In this document: positions 5,355 to 13,816 of the stretch, one piece after another | Layout of the letters: the number at the start of each line of letters is the position of its first letter | Numbering within the stretch: position 1 is the first letter of the stretch | Assembly: GCA_031289865.1 (NCBI GenBank) | Contig: JAITOQ010000008.1 | Coordinates: 1 to 31,968, forward strand | DNA length: 31,968 nt | Source of the DNA: Clostridiales bacterium | Lineage (GTDB): Bacteria > Bacillota > Clostridia > Christensenellales > JAISNN01 | Direction of reading: 5' to 3' | Notes under the pieces: generated by a model | The model's database searches: none | What the model was told of the DNA's origin: nothing | The model's input: the letters and a program-made list of their open reading frames with translations, nothing else | Program-made: the position numbers and the translations under genes

Positions 5355-7187
5355 TTAAAATATATAATATTGCGCTTGCGCTTGCCACAGCTCGTAATAC
5401 TTACCGTTTTCATCCGCCATCAATTCGTTATGCGCGCCGTACTGGACGAGCCGCCCTTTGTCAAACACCGCTATCTTTCCGCAAAAGCGGCAAGACGATA
5501 GGCGGTGAGAGATATAGACCGCGCTTTTTTCGGCGACAAGCCCGTTAAATTTTGTATACAACTCATACTCGGCGACGGGGTCGAGGGATGCGGTCGGTTC
5601 GTCGAGTATGACAAACGGCGCATTTTTGTAAAGGGCGCGTGCAAGCGCGAGTTTTTGCGCCTCGCCGCCCGAAATTTCTACGCCGTCCTCCTCGCAATCC
5701 TTGTAGAGATATGTGTCTGTTCCTTTCGGCATACGCAATACACGCTCCTTGAGACCCGCACCGTCCAAAACCGTATCGGCACGCGCCGCGTCGCATTCGG
5801 TATCGCAAGCCAAATTGTCCGACACCCTAAAGGAAAAAATCTTAAAATCTTGAAAGACCACGGAGAAAAGCTTTCTGTATTCGTCGGTGTCAAAATCGCG
5901 TATATTTATCCCGTTCAAGAAAATTTCGCCCTCGTAGCCGTCGTACATTTTGGTCAACAGCTTGATAAAGGTCGTCTTTCCCGACCCGTTATGCCCGACG
6001 ATAGCCAGCCGCTCCCGTCCGTCGATTTTGATACTAAAATCCTTTAGCGCATAGCTCTCGCTCCCCGGATACTTAAAGCTAACGTTTTTAAACTCCGCAA
6101 CCAAATTTTTCGTGTCTATACCGCGCAAATCACGCGTACCGCACGGCTGATTTTCGGTGTCCGTGATAGCGAAATAGTAGCCGACTGTCTGCAAAATCTC
6201 GACGAAACAGCCCGCCCGCGTAAAGACCTCTATGAGCCCCGTGACGACTATCATAAAGCTCCCCGTGTACATGATGAGCGCGTCGATCTCAAACATGCCG
6301 ATCATGCCTTTTAAGCCGATAAACGCATAGACCCCAAAGCCCGCAATCGCGCCGACGACCGCAATAACTGAGGAGCTCATGCCCGTCGCCGTCGCAACCT
6401 TTTTACGAATCTTCACTCCCTTTTCTATCAAGTGATACGCCGCGTCGCGTTCTATCAAACGCTGCTCGTTAAATACGCGGATTTCCTTTCCGTTTTTGTA
6501 GTCGGACACGGTTTCCAAATAGTATTCAAAGATTTTGCTGAGATTGAGATACTGATCCTTTTGCTGAAACCAATATTTTTGCGTCTTTTTATTGACAAAA
6601 AACACAATTGCAATCAAGACCGCCATGACCCCGAACACCAGAAAGCCGAGGTACGGAGATTCGATAAAGGATGCACCCGTCTTTGAAAAATCAAACGCCC
6701 CGCGAAGAAACGGCGAAAGAACGACCACCGCCGCCACAATCGACACCAACCCGAACAAAAAGCCCCCTATCGCCCATGCAAGATAGCCGAAGTGGCTCCC
6801 TATCGCGTTTACGCTCTCCTTGTACTTCCTCGCCTTGCCGTCAAACTCCTTGTCCTCCAGCTTTTGATAGTCCACGGAGTACAGCTTCATAGCCGCTTTT
6901 TGGTACTCCCTCATATAAAGCCGCGGATAATTTGTAATCTCAGCCAAGCTCCCCAAAAAACTTTGGATCAGGTACGCTCCGAAATTCAGCCCGATCGCCA
7001 GCCCCGCAAAAAGCGTCAGCGTCCCCGCATCGCGCCCGCCCAAAAGCTCGCCCACAATCCGCGCCGTCAAGATAATGTTTATAAACGGCTTGACCGACTT
7101 GACCGCGCCGTTTAAAATCTGTAACGGCAACGCCCACGGCGATAGCTTAAACAACTCGCGTATACTGCGCATAAAAAGTTTAATCAT
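5355..7187 (-). CDS. ABC exporter half-transporter (fused membrane and ATPase domains)
   Basis: A 610-aa type-IV-like exporter subunit. The N-terminal half has about six membrane segments. The C-terminal ATPase has Walker A G-H-N-G-S-G-K-T-T (about residue 399), the Q-loop V-V-F-Q-D, the signature I-S-G-G-E-A-Q-K (about 505), Walker B F-V-I-L-D-E-P-T-A-S-L-D-P (about 525) and the H-loop Y-I-S-H-R-L (about 557), so it appears catalytically complete. It lies 96 bp after a homologous gene (7284-9113) on the same strand, as is usual for heterodimeric exporters. The ATG at 7187 has a modest AAGGGA site 8 nt upstream. Substrate unknown; peptide, lipid or drug export are all possible. A hairpin element follows its stop. 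Confidence 0.88.
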   Translation of the reverse strand: MIKLFMRSIRELFKLSPWALPLQILNGAVKSVKPFINIILTARIVGELLGGRDAGTLTLFAGLAIGLNFGAYLIQSFLGSLAEITNYPRLYMREYQKAAMKLYSVDYQKLEDKEFDGKARKYKESVNAIGSHFGYLAWAIGGFLFGLVSIVAAVVVLSPFLRGAFDFSKTGASFIESPYLGFLVFGVMAVLIAIVFFVNKKTQKYWFQQKDQYLNLSKIFEYYLETVSDYKNGKEIRVFNEQRLIERDAAYHLIEKGVKIRKKVATATGMSSSVIAVVGAIAGFGVYAFIGLKGMIGMFEIDALIMYTGSFMIVVTGLIEVFTRAGCFVEILQTVGYYFAITDTENQPCGTRDLRGIDTKNLVAEFKNVSFKYPGSESYALKDFSIKIDGRERLAIVGHNGSGKTTFIKLLTKMYDGYEGEIFLNGINIRDFDTDEYRKLFSVVFQDFKIFSFRVSDNLACDTECDAARADTVLDGAGLKERVLRMPKGTDTYLYKDCEEDGVEISGGEAQKLALARALYKNAPFVILDEPTASLDPVAEYELYTKFNGLVAEKSAVYISHRLSSCRFCGKIAVFDKGRLVQYGAHNELMADENGKYYELWQAQAQYYIF

Positions 7188-7269
7188 ATTTTTTCCCTTT
7201 TTTTATTTTTATTGCCGTGGCTTTATGTTTTTTTCAGAATGTTTGTTTAATTTCGTTCTCTTTTTATCT

Positions 7270-7304
7270 GCAACTTTCAACTCTCAACTTTCCGCTTTCA
7301 ACTT
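7270..7304 (-). repeat. Heptad minisatellite (family H, copy 3), overlapping a CDS end
   Basis: Degenerate GAAAGTT units on the minus strand. They encode the last residues K-L-K-A-E-S of the exporter gene and supply its TGA stop (7284-7286). Confidence 0.7.
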
Positions 7305-9113
7305 ATAATAATAGCTCTGTATCTCGTACATTCTGTAATAATGCCCCTTTTTTTCCATCAATTCATCATGCGTCCCGACCTCCGCAATCGCGCCGTCCCT
7401 CATAAAAAAAATGCGGTCGCAAAAGCGCGTGGAGGACAATCGGTGAGAGATAAAAAACGAGGTCTTATCATGCGAAAAATCGTTGTACTTAAGATACATC
7501 TCGTTCTCCGCGATAGGGTCGAGAGCGGCGGTCGGTTCGTCCAATATGAGTATCGGCGCGTCCTTGTAGAGAGCGCGTGCGAGGAGCAGCTTTTGGGTTT
7601 CGCCGCCCGAAAGATTTACCGCGTCCTCGTAGACTTTTTTTATGAGCCGCGTATCCGCCCCCTTTTCAAAGGTCTTAATTTTGTCCTTAAGCCCCGCCTC
7701 ATCGAGAACCGCGGCGACCCGTTCAGAGTCGATTTCCGACTCGTTCTCCTTGAGCGCAATGTTTTGACCGATACTCATCGGGAGCAATACATAGTCCTGA
7801 AAGACCGCCGCAAACAAGGTATAGTACTCTTTTTTGTCAAAGCGCGATATGTCTGTTCCGTTCAAAAGAATGCGTCCCGATTCGGGTTTGTAAAAGCCGC
7901 AAAGGAGCTTTATGCAAGTGGTTTTGCCCGCGCCGTTCTCCCCGACCACAGCGATTTTTTCGCCCGCTTCTATTTTGAACGACATATCTTTTATAGTCGG
8001 TTCGGTGCTCCCGCGATATGAAAAGGTGACGTTTTCAAATTCGATTTCGCAAGGAAATTCATCTTTTTTCGGTACGGAAACCGCGTCGAGAGCGGCGGGC
8101 GCAACCTCCTCGCGTTCGACGAACTCACGGTAGCGGCTCGCGTTAAAGGAAATGCGTTTCAGCTTAAAAATATTGCTCGTCAAGCTGAAAATCCATGCAA
8201 AAAAGCCCGTGACCAACGCGAAATAGAACACAAAATCCGACACGGAAATATCGTTTTTTAACACTCCGTTTATGAGATAGACAAACGCGGCAAGATCGCA
8301 AACGAGGGAGAGTACCGCGTGTGCGGCATGCGTCCCGATTTGGACTCCGAACAGTTTTTTTGAGGTCTTGTTTACTCCGCGTCCGATATCGTCCACAATT
8401 TTCAAAAAAAACCTTTTTACTCCGAATACGCGGACGTCCTTTCCCGCGGCAAAGTCGTTTGCAGTCTTAAATAGGTAGTTTGTCCGCATTTGCTGCGCTT
8501 TGTATTCGTCATAGACCTTTTTGGAACGCTTGTGATAATAGCTCTCTAAAGCAAAATTCGCCGCGCCCGCCGCGAGTACGATGAGTATCAAAATCGGACT
8601 GACGCTCGTCAAGAGAACGGTATAGGTAAAAAGCCCCGTCAGATTGACCGCCAGCTCCACACCCGCGTCAAAAAAACCGCGTGCGCCGTTTCCCCACGCT
8701 TGCGTAAAGCCCTTGCATTTTTCAAACGCAAGCCGACCCTCAAGACTCTCTATGTATTCGTAATCGGTATTCATCATCTTGCGAAAGGCGCGAATGCGAT
8801 ATTCCGTATTCATGTTTTCCGCGACAGCCGTACATTTTGACTGCAAAAACGGGTTGATCCATGTGATCGCCGCAATCAAAAACGACATCAACCCGACCAA
8901 TATCAAGAGCTTCCCGATCCCGAAGCCGCCCTCTATCGCATCGATCATAAGCTTGGGAATGAGCGCGGTCACGATAGGCAAAACCACAAGCGGCGGTATC
9001 CGCATTAGATACAGCCAAAAGCTCCCCTTGTCAAACGCCCGCCAATTTTGAAACAAATACTTGACGTTGTCTCTATCCGAATATTTTTGTTTTTCAGCTT
9101 TTGCTTTCGGCAT
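7284..9113 (-). CDS. ABC exporter half-transporter, partner of the 5355-7187 gene
   Basis: A 609-aa fused exporter subunit with about six N-terminal membrane segments. The ATPase has Walker A G-E-N-G-A-G-K-T-T (about residue 393), Q-loop A-V-F-Q-D-Y, signature L-S-G-G-E-T-Q-K (about 502), Walker B I-L-I-L-D-E-P-T-A-A-L-D-P (about 522) and H-loop F-I-S-H-R-L (about 553). A TTG at 9122 is possible, but the AGGAG at 9125-9129 would be only 2 nt from it and 11 nt from the ATG at 9113, so I choose the ATG. It starts 23 nt after the stop of the methionyl-tRNA synthetase-like gene and is probably co-transcribed with it. Both ATPase sites look intact, so either a homodimer or a heterodimer is possible; heterodimer is more likely from context. 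Confidence 0.88.
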   Translation of the reverse strand: MPKAKAEKQKYSDRDNVKYLFQNWRAFDKGSFWLYLMRIPPLVVLPIVTALIPKLMIDAIEGGFGIGKLLILVGLMSFLIAAITWINPFLQSKCTAVAENMNTEYRIRAFRKMMNTDYEYIESLEGRLAFEKCKGFTQAWGNGARGFFDAGVELAVNLTGLFTYTVLLTSVSPILILIVLAAGAANFALESYYHKRSKKVYDEYKAQQMRTNYLFKTANDFAAGKDVRVFGVKRFFLKIVDDIGRGVNKTSKKLFGVQIGTHAAHAVLSLVCDLAAFVYLINGVLKNDISVSDFVFYFALVTGFFAWIFSLTSNIFKLKRISFNASRYREFVEREEVAPAALDAVSVPKKDEFPCEIEFENVTFSYRGSTEPTIKDMSFKIEAGEKIAVVGENGAGKTTCIKLLCGFYKPESGRILLNGTDISRFDKKEYYTLFAAVFQDYVLLPMSIGQNIALKENESEIDSERVAAVLDEAGLKDKIKTFEKGADTRLIKKVYEDAVNLSGGETQKLLLARALYKDAPILILDEPTAALDPIAENEMYLKYNDFSHDKTSFFISHRLSSTRFCDRIFFMRDGAIAEVGTHDELMEKKGHYYRMYEIQSYYYKLKAES

Positions 9114-9136
9114 TTTTTGCAATGCTCCTGAATTAT

Positions 9137-11116
9137 TTATAGTTGACTTTCGTGCTTTTTAAAGAAATCAAACCGCGGCTCCAAAAACTTAAACGACTTG
9201 ACGTCGGGGTATATCTCTCCGAAGGTTTTTTCGGCGAGGTTCCAATCAAAGAGTTTTTTGTCCGCGTTCATATATTCCGCGGTGAGCTCCGCGCCGTCGG
9301 GAGTGATTGCGTGGAGCATGAGGACGCCGACTTTTATGACGTGGATTGTGTCGGTGATGAGAGAAGCACGCGTATCTATGTCGTCGGTTTTGGATTTTTC
9401 CGCCCATGTTTGGTTTGCCGAGCGGAAGTATTCGTCGATTATGCCGACGACGCCGTTAAACTCAAATTTATTCATATATTCCTCGTACTTTGCGAGTGCC
9501 TCTACCGCTTTTCGGAGGGTGTCCTCCGAAACGGACTTATTCGGCAATTTTCCGTCAAAATACTGTTGGAGCGAATAAAACACCGAACGGATAATCCGAT
9601 TAAAGATATTCGTCAGAATATTCCCTTGCAATAGTACGGGGTCTCCGCTCTTTTCAAACTCCTCCGGATAAAACGCTTTTGAGCGGAAGCTCGCGGTCGC
9701 AGAACCGATACCCTGTCCCAAAAAGTGCATACGGAGCTGTTCGACGGTATAGTAGTCCAAAAGGCTGTCCGCGGTCGGAGCTTTTACCTTGCCGCTGCTC
9801 CCCGCTTTGGCATTCCCCACCAAAAGGTGCTTATTTGCCACCACACGGGTCAAATTGAGCCTGCCGCTCTTTTTTTCTATCGTGTGACCTGCGCTTTGCG
9901 CCGCAAGAAAGACTCCCGTCTGTGCTAAGCAGTAAAAAAACACGTTATCTTCTCCGATAAATTGTACGACGCCCGCGTCCTTGTCGCACCACCAATCCGT
10001 CCATTCCGAGCCTTTACCCGTTCTTTTTCCCGCGGCGGAAAGATATGCGTCCGTGAATGAGATCGGAGCCCAAAGGGATTCGGGCCAAACGTAAAAGGTC
10101 AAGCCGTCGGTTTCGCCGCTTTTAAGTTTCGGCAGAGGCACTCCCCACTTGCAGTTTCCCGAAATACGGAACGGCGCAAGGGTTTTGTTGGAGCGATAGC
10201 GGATTCCCTCCGATTTTAAGAGTGCGCAAGCCTTGTCGCGAAGGGTCACGGAGGTGAATTTAAGCTGAACGCGCTTGTTTTTTTCGTCATAAAAGTAGAC
10301 GTGTTCGGGCAAACGGTCCAAAACCGCGTCGATCATGTCTTTTGCGGATTCGGAGATATAGAGGAGCGGCGGCTGTAAAAAGTCGCGCATGTCGCGGAGC
10401 ATAAATTTCCGCGCTCCGTCCCGTTCCAAAACCTCGCACCACGCACGAATCTCCTCCCTAAAAGCCTCCAACCTCAAATAATAGTTGGAAACAAGCTTCA
10501 TCTTAGGGGCGGTGTGAGAAAGCGTACTGACGGGATCGATAAGCTCCGACGGCGAATATTGATGCCCTAAGGCGCATTCGTCCGCATATCCGACCTCCGA
10601 CTTGCAGCCGTCGATAGGGCATTTCCCCTCGACCTGCCGCCCGTTCAAAATCATATCGAATTCCTCGTCGTAAAACTGTTCGGTGTCCTTTCGTTCCATA
10701 TAGCCGCTCTTTAGCATTTCCTCAAAAAAGTATGCGGAAATTTTTTCGTGCCGACGGTAGGACTCGCCGAAACAAGACGCGGCAAATAGGTCGAGTGAAA
10801 TCCCGTACCTCTCCAAAGTCGCCTTTTGGATATTGTGATAGCCCTCGACATATTCGGGGAGCGTCCCCGTATACTCGCCGCTCTCCTTTAGCTTGCGGTA
10901 CTTTTCCTCCGCAACCGAACCGAACCCGTCCGTACCCGAAACGAATATGACGTTTTCTTTTCCGATATTGTCCCGCATATAGCGCGCATACGCGTCCGCC
11001 CAAAGGAAAATCGCGCCTATATGCCCGATATGCAAGGGCTTGTTTCCGTTCGGCATACCCGCCGTAACGATAAGTCTTTTGGGGAAATTCGGTCTTGTGA
11101 GATTTGATTTTGGCAT
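9137..11116 (-). CDS. Methionyl-tRNA synthetase-like class I synthetase with a degenerate KMSKS loop
   Basis: A 659-aa class I tRNA synthetase of MetRS type. H-I-G-H is at residues 29-32 after A-G-M-P-N-G-N-K-P-L; S-G-T-D-G-F-G corresponds to G-T-D-E-H-G; I-G-E-D-N-V-F-F-Y corresponds to the conserved F-I-G-K-D-N region. A zinc knuckle C-P-I-D-G-C...E-C-A-L-G-H is present. Where KMSKS is expected the protein reads K437-A-G-S-S441-G-K-V-K, so the second lysine of the loop is replaced by serine. There is no C-terminal Trbp111/EMAP-type tRNA-binding domain. It may be a genuine but divergent MetRS, or a paralogue with a changed role. The ATG at 11116 has AGGTG 5 nt upstream, located in a fragment of repeat R1. 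It lies 49 bp after aspS and 23 bp before an ABC exporter gene. Confidence 0.82.
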   Translation of the reverse strand: MPKSNLTRPNFPKRLIVTAGMPNGNKPLHIGHIGAIFLWADAYARYMRDNIGKENVIFVSGTDGFGSVAEEKYRKLKESGEYTGTLPEYVEGYHNIQKATLERYGISLDLFAASCFGESYRRHEKISAYFFEEMLKSGYMERKDTEQFYDEEFDMILNGRQVEGKCPIDGCKSEVGYADECALGHQYSPSELIDPVSTLSHTAPKMKLVSNYYLRLEAFREEIRAWCEVLERDGARKFMLRDMRDFLQPPLLYISESAKDMIDAVLDRLPEHVYFYDEKNKRVQLKFTSVTLRDKACALLKSEGIRYRSNKTLAPFRISGNCKWGVPLPKLKSGETDGLTFYVWPESLWAPISFTDAYLSAAGKRTGKGSEWTDWWCDKDAGVVQFIGEDNVFFYCLAQTGVFLAAQSAGHTIEKKSGRLNLTRVVANKHLLVGNAKAGSSGKVKAPTADSLLDYYTVEQLRMHFLGQGIGSATASFRSKAFYPEEFEKSGDPVLLQGNILTNIFNRIIRSVFYSLQQYFDGKLPNKSVSEDTLRKAVEALAKYEEYMNKFEFNGVVGIIDEYFRSANQTWAEKSKTDDIDTRASLITDTIHVIKVGVLMLHAITPDGAELTAEYMNADKKLFDWNLAEKTFGEIYPDVKSFKFLEPRFDFFKKHESQL

Positions 11117-11175
11117 AATGACACCTACTTTTTATCCTTAATTTTCAACTTTCAACTTTCAATTTTCAACTTTTA
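11117..11175 (-). repeat. R1 end fragment plus heptads (family H, copy 4) between aspS and the MetRS-like gene
   Basis: Positions 11117-11132 match the T-run end of R1 (AATGACACCTACTTTTT); they are followed by TATCC and four CAACTTT-like heptads. In gene direction the heptads supply the TGA stop of aspS (11166-11168), and the R1 fragment supplies the AGGTG ribosome binding site of the next gene. Confidence 0.7.
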
Positions 11176-12896
11176 ATAGCAATATGTGTTTCAAGCAACT
11201 GTTTCGGCTCTAACGCGGACGGTGCGCCCATCATGAGGTCTTGGGCGTTTTTATTCATCGGGAATGCTATGACCTCTCTGATATTCGGCTCTCCCGCAAG
11301 GAGCATGACCATACGGTCAACCCCCGGAGCAATCCCCGCGTGAGGCGGTGCGCCGAAATGAAACGCGTTGTACATGGCGGGAAAGCGGCTTGCGACCACG
11401 TTTTCGTTAAGTCCGACGATTTCAAAGGCGCGGACTAACGCTTCGGGGTTGTGATTCCGTACCGCTCCGCTTGACAGCTCGATTCCGTTACAGACTATAT
11501 CGTATTGATAAGCCAAAATATCCAACGGATTCATATTGTTGAGCGCGTCAAGCCCGCCTTGCGGCATACTGAACGGATTGTGGCAAAACTCGATTTGCCC
11601 CGACTCCTCTCCTATCTCGTACATCGGAAAATCCACTATCCAACAAAATTTGTAGACGTCTTGTTCGGTCAGACCGAGTACCTCGCCGAGGCGCGTCCGG
11701 AGTAGTCCCGCCGTTTTTTCTATTTTTCCCTTTTTACCCGCGACGATTCCGACAAAAGCGTTCGGAGCTAAGTTTAGCGCGGCTTTTATCTCGTTTTCCT
11801 TTTCTGTCAAAAATTTTGCAATCCCGCCGTTTAAGCGGTTTTCGCCGTCGGTCTTGACCCAAAACAGCTTTCCCTCGTTTTGACCGATATATTCGACGGT
11901 TTCGTCGATAGTCTTTCTCGTCCCCGCGAAATTTTGCACGACGACGGCTTTGACTGTGTTTTCCTTAAAATCCGCGAACGCGCCGTCTTTCACAAACGCG
12001 GTGATATCCTTGACAAAAAGCGGATTCCTAAGGTCGGGCTTGTCGCTCCCGTAGTTTTCCACCGCGTCGCGGTATGTGATTCGCGGAAACGGCACTTCGG
12101 CTATCCGCTTATCGGAAAATTCTCTAAAAATTTCGGGTAAAACTCCTTCGAGTTCGGTGAACACGTCCTCTTGGCTCGCAAAAGCCATTTCCATATCCAT
12201 CTGATAAAATTCGCCCGGTGAGCGGTCGGCTCTCGCGTCCTCGTCCCTAAAGCACGGCGCAATCTGAAAGTACTTGTCAAAACCCGCCGTCATGAGTATC
12301 TGTTTAAAAATCTGCGGAGCTTGCGGGAGCGCGTAAAATTTACCGGGGTGAACTCTACTCGGTACTATATAGTCCCGCGCACCCTCCGGAGATGAGCTTG
12401 TGAGTATCGGCGTCGTGATTTCCAAAAATCCTCTCGCGGTCATCTTTGCGCGAAGTGCGGAAACCACACGCGAACGGAGGACGATTTTGTCCTTGACCGT
12501 CGGGTTTCGGAGATCCAAAAAGCGGTATTTGAGCCGAGTTTCCTCTTTTGACTGTAGGGAATTCCCTATCTCAAACGGGAGCTGCTCGCTGCAGCGTCCC
12601 AAAACCTCGATTTTGGTCGGCGCAATCTCGATTAAGCCCGTAGGGAGCTTAGGATTCGGCGCGGAGCGCAAAACCACGCGCCCGTCTACCGCGACGGTGG
12701 ATTCACGCGGAATACTCCTAAGCTCGTTTTTTGTTTTTTCGTCGTCCGCGGTTATCTGCGTCACGCCGTAAAAATCGCGTATCGTAGCAAAAATAATGTT
12801 GCCGATGTCGCGTGTTCCTTGTAGCCACCCCTCGATTCTGACGGTTTTGCCCGCGTCGGTGTCGCGTAATTCGTTGCAAGTGTGAGTTCTTCTCAT
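11166..12896 (-). CDS. aspS: Aspartyl-tRNA synthetase
   Basis: A 576-aa bacterial-type class II AspRS that charges tRNA(Asp). The N-terminal OB-fold anticodon domain is at about 1-110, motif 2 F-R-D-E-D-A-R-A-D-R near residue 215, a GAD insertion at about 280-415, and motif 3 P-G-V-D-R-M near 525, ending with the usual M-N-K-N-A-Q-D-L-M-M-G-A-P. The anticodon loop reads T-R-D-I-G-N; E. coli-like discriminating enzymes carry a hydrophobic residue here, whereas non-discriminating ones often have His (R-D-H-G-G). This fits the presence of asnS in the window. An ATG at 12908 is in frame, but the GAGG overlapping it is placed 6 nt before the ATG at 12896, which I prefer. It heads the aspS / MetRS-like / two ABC genes unit. 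Confidence 0.95.
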   Translation of the reverse strand: MRRTHTCNELRDTDAGKTVRIEGWLQGTRDIGNIIFATIRDFYGVTQITADDEKTKNELRSIPRESTVAVDGRVVLRSAPNPKLPTGLIEIAPTKIEVLGRCSEQLPFEIGNSLQSKEETRLKYRFLDLRNPTVKDKIVLRSRVVSALRAKMTARGFLEITTPILTSSSPEGARDYIVPSRVHPGKFYALPQAPQIFKQILMTAGFDKYFQIAPCFRDEDARADRSPGEFYQMDMEMAFASQEDVFTELEGVLPEIFREFSDKRIAEVPFPRITYRDAVENYGSDKPDLRNPLFVKDITAFVKDGAFADFKENTVKAVVVQNFAGTRKTIDETVEYIGQNEGKLFWVKTDGENRLNGGIAKFLTEKENEIKAALNLAPNAFVGIVAGKKGKIEKTAGLLRTRLGEVLGLTEQDVYKFCWIVDFPMYEIGEESGQIEFCHNPFSMPQGGLDALNNMNPLDILAYQYDIVCNGIELSSGAVRNHNPEALVRAFEIVGLNENVVASRFPAMYNAFHFGAPPHAGIAPGVDRMVMLLAGEPNIREVIAFPMNKNAQDLMMGAPSALEPKQLLETHIAIKS

Positions 12897-12944
12897 ATTT
12901 TTCCTCATTATTATAGAATTTTGTTCATTTTTAGCCTATATATC

Positions 12945-12989
12945 CTATGAAATGCCGTCGTTATCGCTCCCATTATCATTAAACATCAT
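12945..12989 (-). CDS. Possible Asp/Asn-rich leader peptide of aspS
   Basis: A 14-codon frame in the aspS leader reads MMFNDNGSDNDGIS and then TAG. Six of 14 residues are Asp or Asn, the kind of bias seen in leader peptides that sense a charged tRNA. A weak AAGAG lies upstream. I see no terminator hairpin between it and aspS, so classical attenuation is not supported, and a frame this short can occur by chance. Confidence 0.2.
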   Translation of the reverse strand: MMFNDNGSDNDGIS

Positions 12990-13126
12990 ATTCTCTTGAA
13001 AGGGCGAATACTCGACTTTTTTCCGCTAACTACCTTTCTTTCGCAATAAAATTCATTATCACTTAATATTGTGTCGCTATAATAACCTCAATCATTATAC
13101 AGCGGCTAAAGATATACTTACTTAAT

Positions 13127-13155
13127 AGTATATTACCGAAAAGAAATTTTGTCAA
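13127..13155 (-). promoter_or_regulatory. Promoter of the aspS transcription unit
   Basis: On the minus strand TTGACA (13155-13150), 17-bp spacer, TATACT (13132-13127). The transcript would start near 13120, giving a leader of about 225 nt before aspS. The leader contains no T-box signature (no TGGNACCGCG). The gene-free stretch 12909-13333 otherwise holds the divergent MarR promoter and an 8-bp hairpin (TTGTTTTT 13189-13196 with AAAAACAA 13207-13214) between the two promoters. Confidence 0.75.
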
Positions 13156-13257
13156 ATAAAATCACCGTAACTAAGTGCGGCAACACGTTTGTTTTTAAAG
13201 GTTTTCAAAAACAAGGTGCATATTTTACAATATTTTATAATATATCGGTGTTTTTCC

Positions 13258-13286
13258 TTGCTTTTATTTCTTTTTTTTGGTATAAT
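13258..13286 (+). promoter_or_regulatory. Promoter of the MarR gene
   Basis: TTGCTT (13258-13263), 17-bp spacer, TATAAT (13281-13286), with TG one base before the -10 (extended -10). The transcript start falls near 13293. Confidence 0.8.
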
Positions 13287-13291
13287 GTAAG

Positions 13292-13305
13292 TAACATCAC
13301 TGTTA
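13292..13305. promoter_or_regulatory. Candidate MarR operator
   Basis: TAACA-TCAC-TGTTA, a 14-bp inverted repeat at the expected transcription start, 5 bp downstream of the -10. The position would block transcription initiation, consistent with autorepression by the MarR protein encoded next. Inference from position and symmetry only. Confidence 0.45.
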
Positions 13306-13333
13306 ATTTAAACATATTTTAGGGAGGTTCAAC

Positions 13334-13816
13334 ATGAAAAAGCAAAAAATTAACGCATTAGCAAACGATATCGTCGAGTTCTCGCCGATCATCAAAAAGA
13401 GTTTCATCGAAAACGTCATGCAGTTTAAGGACAAAGGGATTTCAAATCACCAGTTTTTCTGCATCTTAATCTTGCGTAAAAGCGGACCGTTGACGATGAG
13501 CACACTCGCCGACGCAATGAACGTGTCAAAACAACAATTGACCCGTATCGTTGACGAATTAGTCAAGAGCGACATCGTAGAACGCTACACAGATTCAACC
13601 AACCGCCGTTTGGTCTTCGCTCAACTCAGCGCAATCGGCGAAGCACGCGCAAAAGTACTTGACGAAAACGTTCAAAACCGTGCCGCCGAAGTACTCGGCG
13701 ATCTTTCGGACGCTGACATCGAAAAAGCGGTGGAGAGCGTAAAATGCTTAGTCGGACTTTGTAAAAAGATTTCGACAAAAAATCCGCCGTCCAAAAAAGT
13801 GGTTATTGACGACTAA
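13334..13816 (+). CDS. MarR-family transcriptional regulator
   Basis: A 160-aa protein with the winged-helix layout of MarR repressors: N-terminal dimerisation helix, L-T-M-S-T-L-A-D-A-M-N-V-S-K-Q-Q-L-T as the helix-turn-helix (about residues 54-75), then the wing with D-S-T-N-R-R-L-V (the conserved D-x-R-(R/x) region) and a C-terminal helix. AGGGAGG at 13321-13327 is 6 nt before the ATG. The stop overlaps the start of the next gene as TAATG, so the two products are translationally coupled. It probably represses its own two-gene operon through the inverted repeat at 13292-13305; the ligand is unknown. Confidence 0.9.
   Translation: MKKQKINALANDIVEFSPIIKKSFIENVMQFKDKGISNHQFFCILILRKSGPLTMSTLADAMNVSKQQLTRIVDELVKSDIVERYTDSTNRRLVFAQLSAIGEARAKVLDENVQNRAAEVLGDLSDADIEKAVESVKCLVGLCKKISTKNPPSKKVVIDD

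Noticed and set aside
5505..6047. A 180-codon frame opposite the ABC gene
   Set aside because: Complement of a clearly functional ATPase domain; lacks its own signals. The same applies to other long antisense frames within the aaRS, ABC and hppA genes.
12910..12915. TATAAT 13 nt before the aspS start as the main promoter
   Set aside because: No -35 or extended -10, and transcription would start inside the Shine-Dalgarno; the promoter at 13127-13155 is far better.
12897..13120. T-box riboswitch for aspS
   Set aside because: No TGGNACCGCG-type antiterminator sequence or terminator hairpin in the leader.
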